In this document: positions 15,834 through 23,484 of the stretch, one piece after another
How positions within the stretch are numbered: the stretch's first letter is position 1
Layout of the letters: every line of letters begins with the position of its first letter
Assembly: GCA_963817025.1 (NCBI GenBank)
Contig: CAWFML010000001.1
Span: 310,001 to 374,000, forward strand
Origin: JACMLC01 sp963817025
GTDB lineage: Bacteria > Acidobacteriota > Blastocatellia > Pyrinomonadales > Pyrinomonadaceae
Direction: 5' to 3'
DNA: 64,000 nucleotides
Made by a program: the position numbers and the translations under genes
The notes under the pieces: generated by a model
The model's input: the letters and a program-made list of their open reading frames with translations, nothing else
Databases searched by the model: none
What the model was told of the DNA's origin: nothing

Positions 15834-16053
15834 ATAGCGGGTCAGTTTGAAATTCCGGTGAATATTCATCAGGACGAAAGAGATTCGCGCAAAGGCGCAA
15901 AAGCAAGGCAAAAGTAAAAAGGTAAAAGGCAAAAGTGAAGACGAGTTGACTGCCTTTCTTACTTTTACCTTTTACCTTTTGCCTTTTTACTTCTGTCGCG
16001 CCTTTGCGCGAACATGTTTTTTCTTCGCTGCTATTGAAACTGAAGAGCTACCG
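15834..16053. mobile_element. CGCAAAG-family element with degenerate GTAGTGGGTCA ends and an inner nested repeat
   Basis: Outer end AGCGGGTCAGTTTGAAA (15835) and right end TTGAAACTGAAGAGCTACC are relics of the inverted ends seen at 21018, 30396 and 38308. The inner arms TTCGCGCAAAGGCGC (15884-15898) and GCGCCTTTGCGCGAA (15998-16012) pair perfectly. Between them sits a whole AAAGGTAAAAGG hairpin, so one repeat family lies inside the other. Confidence 0.65.
15906..15992. repeat. AAAGGTAAAAGG-family hairpin, copy 2 (nested)
   Basis: Arms 15906-15936 (AGGCAAAAGTAAAAAGG...) and 15961-15992 are near-perfect complements with a 24-base loop. The whole hairpin replaces the loop of a CGCAAAG-family element. 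Confidence 0.8.
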
Positions 16054-16092
16054 TTTTTTTAGGTTACGTTCTCATTTCGGAAAGATTCTCCC

Positions 16093-17988
16093 ATGAAAAA
16101 CTCAAACAGCCTTGCGTCTCCCTCTCAGGCAAACATCTTTTCGCGCATGGCGTTGCTCCTGAGCCTGCCGCTCATGCTCCTGCTTATCACGCACGCGCAT
16201 GTCAACGCGCAGACGCAAACGCCCGTCGTCGTGCAGGAAGAGGCGACCACCACGACGAATGCCGTCGAGCGTGCGACAAAGGAAGCAGTCAAGGCCAAGT
16301 CCGTTGTCCGTGGCCGCGCCGTCTATGATGATACGGATCGGCCCGTGCGCCGCGCTCGCGTCATGCTGCTGGATATGAACCAGCGCGGGCCGGAGCGCAC
16401 GGGGATGACCAACGGCTCCGGCGAGTTTCAAATCAAGGAAGTTCCGGCAGGCAACTACTTTGTGATGGTGGATATGACGGGAGTGATTACGCCTATCAGC
16501 TTCGTTGATTTTGAGGATGCCAGCGGCGAGAAATTCAATCTTGAAGAGGTGAAAAAGCATTTCACGGAAATCGCCGTGGACGGCACGAATGACCAGACCA
16601 TCAAGGTGCGTGCGCGAAAGGGCGGAGCCATCAGCGGCAAAGTGACATACGCGGATGGAGATGCGGCCATCAACGTGCGTGTCAACATCATGCGCAAGAA
16701 AGACGGAAAGCTGGCGCGCTTTATCACCAATCTTAACCCGTCTGCGTTATTCGGGATTCAAACGGACGACCGTGGGATGTATCGCATCGCAGGGCTGCCG
16801 CCCGGCGAATACAACATCAGCGTAGCAGAGACTGTGGATCACTCGGAGGGGCGCAGCGGTCGTGAAGAATACTATATGGGGATGAACATGTTCGGCGGCA
16901 ACTCTCTGCTGGTCACATATTATCAGGGCGCGACCGATGAGAAAGAGGCGACTTCCCTACAGGTTGACGCCGGACAGGAATATAACGAGATCAACATCTC
17001 GCTGGTCGAGCGCGTGCTGCATAAACTCTCGGGAACAGTCGTCGCGCGGCGTGACAACAAGCCTCTTCCCAATACTCGCATCAGCATCAAAAGCAAAACC
17101 GACACCCTTCCAGACTTTGGTTTTATGTCTGTCGGGCCGGGCGCATCCACAGACGAGCAGGGCCGTTTCACGCTCAACGAGATACCCGACGGCGTTTACA
17201 CCCTGACGGTCGAATCAACTTATTCAGGCCCGGAGGTAAGAACTGAAGTGGATGAAGAAGGGTCGCCGTCAACGGCACCCAACGAGTCGAGGCGCAAGCT
17301 GATACGCAAGCAGCAGGACGTAACCGTCAACGGCAACGATGTGGCGGATTTGACGATCACTCTCATAGAGGGCGCAATCCTCAACGGCACTGTGATGGTT
17401 GACGGGGGCAAACCGCTCCCGCCGCTGACTTATGTGACGATGGCGGATGCGAGCGGCGCGGTGGTCAGCGATGTCCCGGTGGAGGTGCAGCAAGACGGCA
17501 GTTTCACGATAGACGGTTTGCCTGCGGGAGCCGTTTACCCGAACGTCTCTGTCAGAGCCACGAGTGAAAACTATTACGTGAAATCAATGACGGCAGGCGG
17601 CGCGGACTTGATGCGTGACGCGCTCGCCGTCGGCGAGGGCGCGAACATCAATGGCGTGAAGATTGTCATCTCGCCTGATGCGGCGACGCTCACGGGCCGC
17701 GTGCTCGCACCGGACGCTACGCCTGTCAGCGGCGCGCGCTTTGTGCTTATCCCGGCAGACCTAACTCGTTGGCGCGCACGCATCTCTTATCTCTTCGGAG
17801 ATTCTGCGGGCAACGGCAGCTACACCGTCAGCGGCGCGCCCGGAGAGTATCTCATCGTCTTCATGCGACCGGCAGACCAGCCGAACGCCATCAACGAGGC
17901 GTGGATTAGAGAACGCGCCGTAAACGCACAGCGCGTGACGCTGCTGCCGAAACAGAGCAAGAGCATGAACCTGACCATGCCTCAATAG
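16093..17988 (+). CDS. exported protein with carboxypeptidase-regulatory-like repeats
   Basis: 631 residues. A signal peptide (ALLLSLPLMLLLITHAHVNAQ, cleaved about residue 40) is followed by five or six beta-sandwich units of the CarboxypepD_reg/SdrD-B type. Each shows the G-x-V...G...V phrase and a Y/F-x-I-x-G/D-x-P-x-G-x-Y turn: FQIKEVPAGNYFV, YRIAGLPPGEYNI, FTLNEIPDGVYTL, FTIDGLPAGAVYP and YTVSGAPGEYLI. These are common surface or periplasmic modules in Acidobacteriota; no catalytic domain is present. No clear Shine-Dalgarno precedes the ATG. The stop codon touches the next hairpin repeat. Confidence 0.85.
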   Translation: MKNSNSLASPSQANIFSRMALLLSLPLMLLLITHAHVNAQTQTPVVVQEEATTTTNAVERATKEAVKAKSVVRGRAVYDDTDRPVRRARVMLLDMNQRGPERTGMTNGSGEFQIKEVPAGNYFVMVDMTGVITPISFVDFEDASGEKFNLEEVKKHFTEIAVDGTNDQTIKVRARKGGAISGKVTYADGDAAINVRVNIMRKKDGKLARFITNLNPSALFGIQTDDRGMYRIAGLPPGEYNISVAETVDHSEGRSGREEYYMGMNMFGGNSLLVTYYQGATDEKEATSLQVDAGQEYNEINISLVERVLHKLSGTVVARRDNKPLPNTRISIKSKTDTLPDFGFMSVGPGASTDEQGRFTLNEIPDGVYTLTVESTYSGPEVRTEVDEEGSPSTAPNESRRKLIRKQQDVTVNGNDVADLTITLIEGAILNGTVMVDGGKPLPPLTYVTMADASGAVVSDVPVEVQQDGSFTIDGLPAGAVYPNVSVRATSENYYVKSMTAGGADLMRDALAVGEGANINGVKIVISPDAATLTGRVLAPDATPVSGARFVLIPADLTRWRARISYLFGDSAGNGSYTVSGAPGEYLIVFMRPADQPNAINEAWIRERAVNAQRVTLLPKQSKSMNLTMPQ

Positions 17989-18077
17989 AAGGCAAAAGTA
18001 AAAAGGTAAAAGGCAAAAGTCAGAGAAGCATTCAACTGCTCTTCACTTTTGCCTTTTACCTTTTTACTTTTGCCTTC
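17988..18077. repeat. AAAGGTAAAAGG-family hairpin, copy 3
   Basis: Perfect 33-bp arms, 17988-18020 (GAAGGCAAAAGTAAAAAGG...) and 18045-18077, with a 24-base loop. The first base overlaps the last base of the preceding TAG stop codon. Confidence 0.85.
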
Positions 18078-18229
18078 TTCCGGCTCTGCGGTAAAGTTTT
18101 TAGTCGCAACCGAACAAAACCCGCTATAATCAACCTCGCCCCATCCTGTACATTCAGACTCTCCCGTTGTCTCAGAAATGAAAGCCGCTTGAGGAAGGCA
18201 AGCGTTGCGCTCGAAGCTCATTTTTTGCG

Positions 18230-18658
18230 ATGCCGGAAGTGATGCGTCTTATTGCCGCCCGTTTGCGCCATTTTGTGGGCAATCGCCGGAGCGCGCCACG
18301 CTATGAAGCGCGACTCGTGTGCCGCGTCGCGCTTAAGGCGCGCAGGGCGGGCGCGAACGGCGCACGCAAAGCCCCCATGCTCGAAGGCCAGACGAGGGAT
18401 TTAAGCGCGACCGGTATCAGTCTCCTGATGCCTGCGATTCGCCTCGGCGACCATTACCTGACGGGCGAAGGCAGCACGCTGCTGATTGAGCTTGAATTGC
18501 CAGATGAGGTGATTCAAGTGCAGGCCGTCGCCGTGCGTTACGAGCGGCTGGAAGAAGAGGGAGCAAGGAGCGAATACGTTATCGGCACGCGGATCACGGA
18601 GATGACCGAAGAGGCTCGCGCACGCTTTAACGCTTACTTGCAAAGCCACAAGAGATAA
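18230..18658 (+). CDS. PilZ-domain protein
   Basis: 142 residues with a single PilZ domain. RRSAPRYEARLVCRV (about 19-33) carries the c-di-GMP-binding RxxxR type motif, and TRDLSATGISLLMP (about 54-67) supplies the D/NxSxxG motif. The remainder continues the six-stranded barrel (LLIELELPDEVIQVQAVAVRYER ... YVIGTRITEM). PilZ proteins bind c-di-GMP and act on motility, secretion or polysaccharide synthesis; the target here is unknown. No neighbouring motility gene is visible. ATG at 18230 has no strong ribosome-binding site; an in-frame ATG lies at 18242. Confidence 0.88.
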   Translation: MPEVMRLIAARLRHFVGNRRSAPRYEARLVCRVALKARRAGANGARKAPMLEGQTRDLSATGISLLMPAIRLGDHYLTGEGSTLLIELELPDEVIQVQAVAVRYERLEEEGARSEYVIGTRITEMTEEARARFNAYLQSHKR

Positions 18659-18673
18659 TCTTGAAGAACGACT

Positions 18674-18742
18674 CACGCTGGTGGCGCAAAGGCGCAAAGA
18701 AGGACTTAATCGTTTTCTTTGCGCCTTTGCGCCACCAGCGTG
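18674..18742. repeat. CGCAAAG-family hairpin (perfect)
   Basis: Arms 18674-18701 and 18715-18742 are complementary over 28 bases (CACGCTGGTGGCGCAAAGG...) with a 13-base loop. It lies between convergent genes at 18658 and 18763 and could terminate both. Confidence 0.85.
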
Positions 18743-18762
18743 CGCCGCTTGCGCGTGCCAGC

Positions 18763-19680
18763 TTATCGCGCTTGCAAACTGTAACCGGGAACGATGTCTC
18801 CTGTCGTTCCGAACGAGAAGCCTGTAAATCCCGTTGAGCTGCGATTGAGATAGAAAGCTGCGGGCGAGCCTGCGCGCCACACAGCTTGATCTGTCCGCCT
18901 GTCGCCGTCGTAATCTCCCGGCGCGGGGATGTCTCCGCTGATGCCGAACGAGACGTTGGCAAATGCTCCATCTGAGCTACGCAGCCAGTACCAGTTGCCA
19001 GCCCCGGCTCCTGTGAACCTGTAGACGGCGAAATCCGCCCTTCCATCCCCGTCAAAATCTGCCGGAAGAACGGAATCCGTCGTAGAGTTGCCGAAGTTTT
19101 GTGCGGCCACAGTCCCGTCAGAGCTTCTTAAGATAAAGAAGGCGCTGGCCGGACTACCTGCATCTGTTCGATAAACGCCGACATCAGCTTTACCATCGCC
19201 GTCAAAATCGCCGCGCACATTCACATCCGTCGCCGTGTTGCCAAAAACGACGCCTGTAAATCCCAAAGCGCTGCGCTGGATATACCAACTGAGCGTGCCG
19301 CCCACATTGCGCGTCACCGACGGGTCTGCTTTGCCGTCGCGAGGCAGTTCAATTTCCGAATCCATGACCGGCGATTCCTCGAAATGAAATCTGGCAAGGC
19401 TGCCATCCGGCATCGGCAAAGCCATCATCGCCTGAGAATGTCTCAAGCCCACAGCGCTTTGCATCGGAGCTTTGCCCAACGCTTGCCGGAGCGCATCATG
19501 ATTTAATCTCAATGTGAGATAAGAGTTTGGCATCGAAGCGCGCGGGCGGCGATTGGCAATCGCGCTGTCTTCGATTTTCTGCCAGATGCCATCAGTTGCC
19601 CTCTCGCCTGTCCCCGTGGTCACAGGCGACTGCGGCAAACGCTCCGGCGCAACGGATTCAGGAACGGTCTTATTAGCCAA
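18763..19680 (-). pseudogene. internally deleted FG-GAP/VCBS-repeat protein
   Basis: 305 residues. The N-terminal 110 (DGIWQKIEDSAIANRR ... LRLNHDALRQALGKAP ... MALPMPDGSLARFHFEESPVM) resemble the prodomain of reprolysin-like metallopeptidases seen in related bacteria. This passes straight into four FG-GAP/VCBS repeats (GDFDGDGKADVGVYR, ADFDGDGRADFAVYR, GDYDGDRRTDQAVWR). The catalytic zinc domain expected between them is missing, and there is no signal peptide: the frame opens only at TTG (19680) with a stop 14 codons upstream and no Shine-Dalgarno. It is most likely the product of an internal and an N-terminal deletion. The Ca-binding repeat part is intact. Confidence 0.6.
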
Positions 19681-19696
19681 AGATTGGATTTTGTGC

Positions 19697-19726
19697 TTGA
19701 CATGTTTGCGGGCAATCGCTTAGTAT
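19697..19726 (+). promoter_or_regulatory. sigma70-type promoter upstream of the cold-shock gene
   Basis: TTGACA (19697-19702) and TAGTAT (19721-19726) with an 18-base spacer, on the strand of csp. The predicted start near 19733 gives a leader of about 285 bases before the csp ATG. No gene is convincing in 19681-20017. Confidence 0.5.
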
Positions 19727-20017
19727 GCGCCGTCGTTTGAGGCAAGTATTTCCTCTAACCCATCCCCGTGGTTAGATTTGCAAGCGTTACAGTAATGAGT
19801 TTTAGTTCTTCCCCGTTGAGTCTGTGTCTGATGAAAAGAGTTGCGCTCCCGGCGCTCTCTTGATTCCGCACAGGCTTTTTCTTGTATTGTGCAGTTTCCG
19901 TGCGGTGCCCCATCAAAAGCGCCATCCGGCTCACAAGCATTAACCTGAGCGATGCCAAAGCCTTCAGAAAGCTTTTGCTCCCGCGTTTTACCGAATCGTT
20001 AGGAGGATTCGTTTGCT

Positions 20018-20224
20018 ATGTCTAGAATAACCGGCAAGGTCAAGTGGTTCAACAATTCGAAGGGTTACGGCTTCATTGAGCAGCCCGGCTCCTCGGACAT
20101 TTTCGTTCACTACAGCGCCATTCAGGGCGACGGCTTCAAGACTCTCGAAGAGGGTCAGGAAGTCGAATTCGAAGTCACGCAAGGCCCGAAAGGCCCGCAG
20201 GCTGAGAAAGTGATCAAGATGTAA
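20018..20224 (+). CDS. csp: cold-shock protein (CspA family)
   Basis: A 68-residue single-domain RNA/ssDNA chaperone. GKVKWFNNSKGYGFIEQ holds the RNP1 motif (KGYGFI) and DIFVHYSAI is RNP2. The end GPQAEKVIKM is standard. TAGGAGG stands 11 bases before the ATG. A promoter candidate 290 bases upstream would give a long structured leader as in cspA of E. coli, where cold stabilises the mRNA; this is inference. A strong terminator follows at 20301. Confidence 0.96.
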   Translation: MSRITGKVKWFNNSKGYGFIEQPGSSDIFVHYSAIQGDGFKTLEEGQEVEFEVTQGPKGPQAEKVIKM

Positions 20225-20300
20225 GATACTCCCCGGCTTTCCTCACAAAGCAAAGCCACTGACCGCTTCCGGTCTTGAGTCCGGAAGGAGTTAAAAGAAG

Positions 20301-20340
20301 AAAGGCGATTTCCCGAATTCGAGAAATCGCCTTTTTTCTT
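20301..20340 (+). terminator. bidirectional intrinsic terminator
   Basis: Stem AAAGGCGATTTC (20301-20312) with GAAATCGCCTTT (20323-20334), followed by a T tract. It also reads as a terminator on the minus strand for the convergent methyltransferase gene. Confidence 0.9.
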
Positions 20341-20362
20341 TGCCAGCTCCGCCTTCAATATT

Positions 20363-20950
20363 TCAAGCCACATTCTTTCTCACAATCAAGGCCAGATGCC
20401 CGCGAGAAGTCGGGTCGTCCACCTCACACAGCTCGACCTCAAAACCCACGTCTCTTAACAGGCGTAATGTCTCGACAGGCTCATAGCCGCTGTAAAAGAA
20501 CGTCTGGCCGAACATCTCGGAGGTAAAGCCTTCATGACCTGTGCCTCCGGCGGATAACAGAAACGGGCCGCCGGGCGACAGCCGCTCGTAAACTTTCCGA
20601 AAGACGCTCTGGTGGCATTCGCGCTCGACATGAAAAATCGAATCCCACGCAATCGCCGCCGCAAAGCTTCCGGTCAACTCAACTTCGCACATGTCGCCCT
20701 CTATCAGTAAAGCCTCAGGCACAACCCCGCGCGCAATCTCAAGCATCGCTGCCGACTGATCCAGCCCGACGACTTGAAAGCCTTTCTGGACCAGATAATG
20801 TGCGACGGGCATCCCCGTCCCGCAACCGAGGTCGAGGATTTTCGCGCCCGGCTCAAGCCTATCGAGAACGAAGTCAACATATTTCTTCGCCCCGAAAAAT
20901 TTGCGGCTCGCGTGCCAGTCTCCGGCAATCAAATCATAAGCATTTCGCAT
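20363..20950 (-). CDS. class I SAM-dependent methyltransferase
   Basis: 195 residues. It starts AYDLIAGDWHASR and has the SAM-binding motif I KILDLGCGTGMPVAHYL (about 37-53), an acidic motif II VVGLDQSAAML, motif III LIEGDMCEVEL, and RLSPGGPFLLSAGG for motif V/VI. The substrate cannot be inferred; the AWDSIFHVERECHQ segment is typical of small-molecule methyltransferases of the type 11/25 group. It stands alone, convergent with csp. Confidence 0.85.
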   Translation of the reverse strand: MRNAYDLIAGDWHASRKFFGAKKYVDFVLDRLEPGAKILDLGCGTGMPVAHYLVQKGFQVVGLDQSAAMLEIARGVVPEALLIEGDMCEVELTGSFAAAIAWDSIFHVERECHQSVFRKVYERLSPGGPFLLSAGGTGHEGFTSEMFGQTFFYSGYEPVETLRLLRDVGFEVELCEVDDPTSRGHLALIVRKNVA

Positions 20951-21017
20951 CGCTCCGAATATCGAACCTTTCCTTTGTTTGCCACTCCTCTGATGCTCTA
21001 CGCGCTTTCAATTTTTA

Positions 21018-21229
21018 GGAGTGGGTCAAGGTGAAGTTGATGAGTCGTTAATCATGAACTGAGTGCGGAAGAAAGCAAGATTCTCCCGCAAAGACGCAAA
21101 GGCGCAGAGGAAGACCGCAAAGGTGTTGAGTGCCACTCGCTCTTGGCGTGCTTTTCTTTAAGCCTTTGCGCCTTTGCGGGAAACTGTCTTTTGGTCTCCG
21201 CGCTTGTCATCTGAAACTGACTCACTACC
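21018..21229. mobile_element. CGCAAAG-family element with GTAGTGGGTCA-type ends, copy 2
   Basis: Left end GGAGTGGGTCA (21018-21028) and right end TGACTCACTACC (21218-21229) are inverted repeats. The inner stem pairs TTCTCCCGCAAAGACGC-type sequence (about 21080) with the CGCCTTTGCGGGAAA region (about 21169-21183). The right end supplies the TAG stop codon of the minus-strand gene that follows (21225-21227). Confidence 0.75.
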
Positions 21230-21641
21230 CAATTTTTGATTTACGCTTGCGCCGTTCTCCTGCATCCGTGAAGGCAAAGGCGAATCCGAAGACGAAGGTC
21301 GCAGGGAAGAAGATAAACATCGCTTTCTCCCAGAGCCGGAATTTCTCGAAGTCTTCCTCTGTGCGCGTCGTGCCGCCCTTGCCTGCGTAGCCGTTTCCGG
21401 TTTGCCTGATAGGCGCATCAGGAAAGTTGTAAGCCCCGTAGATCAAGGTGGCAGATGCCAGCACAGACGCAGTGATAGTGAGCAGGAGCAGGAGGCGCGT
21501 GAGTGGCCCACGATGCCGCGCCCTTTTCCGCTCAAGCCCGGCCTGTCTAGCCATCTGTGTATATAACGCCTGTGCCTCGCTCAGAGCATCGCGCCCTTGC
21601 TCCGGCGCGGGCTGTGAACTCCTGCGGTCAGCTTCTTTCAT
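21225..21641 (-). CDS. small membrane protein, unknown
   Basis: 138 residues. A polar N-terminus with a helix (DALSEAQALYTQMARQAGLERKRAR) is followed by two membrane segments (LLLLLTITASVLASATLIYGAY and AMFIFFPATFVFGFAFAF), with a short outside loop and a basic tail (GERRKRKSKIG). No family recognised. The ATG at 21639-21641 has GGAG 9 bases upstream; a longer frame upstream overlaps the abgT gene end and is not favoured. It lies directly downstream of abgT on the same strand (46-base gap) and may be co-transcribed. Its stop is in a repeat element. Confidence 0.7.
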   Translation of the reverse strand: MKEADRRSSQPAPEQGRDALSEAQALYTQMARQAGLERKRARHRGPLTRLLLLLTITASVLASATLIYGAYNFPDAPIRQTGNGYAGKGGTTRTEEDFEKFRLWEKAMFIFFPATFVFGFAFAFTDAGERRKRKSKIG

Positions 21642-21687
21642 CGCGTGATTCTCCGCAAAAAGGTACGGCTCCCGCTTAAGAGTTATG

Positions 21688-23256
21688 TCATGGAACAACG
21701 GGCGCAGCCTGATAGTAGATGCCCGAACCCGGCCCAAGCGGGAGGCCAAACAGATACCAGACGATTAAGAGCAACGTCCACAGAATGAAGAAGGTCACAG
21801 AGTAGGGCAACATGGTCGCCATGACTGTGCCGATGCCTGCCTTCTTGTCGTATCGCTGCGCGAAGGCGACGACGAGCGGGAAGTATGACATCAAAGGCGT
21901 GATGATGTTTGCAACCGAGTCGCCGATGCGATAGCCAGCCTGCGTCAACTCCGGCGAATATCCCAACAACATAAACATCGGCACGAAGACCGGAGCCATC
22001 ACTGCCCACTTCGCAGACGCGCTGCCCAGAACCAGATCGAGCAGCACAGTGATGCAGATAAAGCTGATGATAAGCGGGATGCCGCCGATGCCGGACGAGC
22101 GCAGAAGCTCGGCTCCCTTGACGGCGGTGATAACGCCGAGGTGCGTCCAGTTAAAGAAGGCTACGAACTGGGCTGCGAAAAACGCGAGCACCAGATAGAG
22201 CGACATCGTAGACATAGCCTTCTCCATAGATTTCATCACGTCGCTGTCGTTGCGAATCGTGCGCGCGGCGATGCCGTAAGCAAGACCAATCAGCGCCCCG
22301 CCGAAAAAGATGATCGCCACGATGCCCGACAGAAACGGCGACTGCAAAACGCCGCCCGTTTTCGGGTCGCGCAGGAAACCGCTCGCAGGCACGAGTCCCC
22401 ATAAAATGATTCCGATGAGTATCAGCGCCATCACCAGCGCGCACCACAGCCCGCGCTTTTCCGCTCCGCTCAACTGCTTCAATTCCTCAGGCTTCTCGTC
22501 TCCCGTGTATTCGCCAAAGCGCGGCACGACCACTTTTTCCGTGATGTATGTCCCGGCCAGCGCGATCATCACCGCCGAAGTCGCCATAAAATAATAGTTC
22601 GCAGCAGGCGTCACGACATAAGCTTTATCAAGGATGCGCGCAGCTTCTTGCGTCAGCCCTGCGAGCAGCGGGTCTGTCGGCCCAAGCAGCAGGTTTGCGC
22701 TAAAGCCTCCCGACACTCCCGCGAACGCCGCCGCCAGTCCCGCCAGCGGATGACGCCCCACAGCCAGAAAAATCATCGCGCCCAAAGGGATGACCAGCAC
22801 ATAGCCGACATCTGAAGCCATGTGCGACATCACGCCCGCGAAGACCACCACGAACGTCAACAGGCGACGCGGGGCCGAGAGCACTACGGCCCGCAGCACG
22901 GCAGAGATTAGCCCGCTGCCTTCGGCCACGGCGATGCCGAGCATAGCCACCAGCACCGTTCCCAGAGGCGCAAAGCCTGTAAAGTTTGTGACCAGCGAGG
23001 TCAGGATGCGATGCAGCCCCGCGACCGTCAGCAAGCTCTCTGCGCGCACCACTTCTTTTGTTCCAGGATGCACGACCGACACGCCGAGGCCCGCTGTGAT
23101 GGCCGACAGGATAACGACGAAGAGCGCCAGAATCACAAACAGCGTCGCCGGATGCGGCAGGATATTTCCGGCCTTTTCGATGACTCCGAGAAAACGATTC
23201 AGGAAAGAATCTTTGGCGCGTAATTCCGCTTCCGACTTGGGTTTGCCAGTCTCCAT
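21688..23256 (-). CDS. abgT: AbgT-family transporter (p-aminobenzoyl-glutamate/antimetabolite type)
   Basis: 522 residues with about 12 membrane helices. Family features: LNRFLGVIEKAGNILPHPATLFVIL at the start, FTGFAPLGTVLVAMLGIAVAEGSGL, MSHMASDVGYVLVIPLGAMIFL, GGFSANLLLGPTDPLLAGLTQEAA, and DLVLGSASAKWAVMAPVFVPMFMLLG near residue 430. AbgT imports p-aminobenzoyl-glutamate, a folate breakdown product; other members export sulfonamides. AAGGAG is 8 bases before ATG at 23254-23256. Confidence 0.93.
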   Translation of the reverse strand: METGKPKSEAELRAKDSFLNRFLGVIEKAGNILPHPATLFVILALFVVILSAITAGLGVSVVHPGTKEVVRAESLLTVAGLHRILTSLVTNFTGFAPLGTVLVAMLGIAVAEGSGLISAVLRAVVLSAPRRLLTFVVVFAGVMSHMASDVGYVLVIPLGAMIFLAVGRHPLAGLAAAFAGVSGGFSANLLLGPTDPLLAGLTQEAARILDKAYVVTPAANYYFMATSAVMIALAGTYITEKVVVPRFGEYTGDEKPEELKQLSGAEKRGLWCALVMALILIGIILWGLVPASGFLRDPKTGGVLQSPFLSGIVAIIFFGGALIGLAYGIAARTIRNDSDVMKSMEKAMSTMSLYLVLAFFAAQFVAFFNWTHLGVITAVKGAELLRSSGIGGIPLIISFICITVLLDLVLGSASAKWAVMAPVFVPMFMLLGYSPELTQAGYRIGDSVANIITPLMSYFPLVVAFAQRYDKKAGIGTVMATMLPYSVTFFILWTLLLIVWYLFGLPLGPGSGIYYQAAPVVP

Positions 23257-23427
23257 GTTCCGCTCCTTAAGATATAGAGAGCCGCACCACGCGCGGCCAA
23301 TTGAAAAAAAGGTTCGCTACTGTGCTGCCGGGGAAACTGGCAGGCTGCTGATGCGATGAATAATAACCGCATCGCAAACGCTCGCCTAGCCTGAAAACTC
23401 TTTCGCCTGCCGGAGAGGCTCGATCAT

Positions 23428-23442
23428 ATTATCCTAGATAAT
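23428..23442. promoter_or_regulatory. dyad ATTATC-CTA-GATAAT upstream of a sensor kinase
   Basis: A perfect 6-bp inverted repeat around a 3-base centre, 43 bases before the kinase ATG. It could be an operator or part of an AT-rich promoter; nothing more supports it. Confidence 0.3.
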
Positions 23443-23484
23443 GGCCGTCTCTTGGTGTAGATTCATCGCTTAGAGAATCCCGAA

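Noticed and set aside
19755..19958. 67-residue minus-strand frame between the FG-GAP fragment and csp
   Set aside because: No ribosome-binding site or similarity; more likely the csp leader and intergenic DNA.
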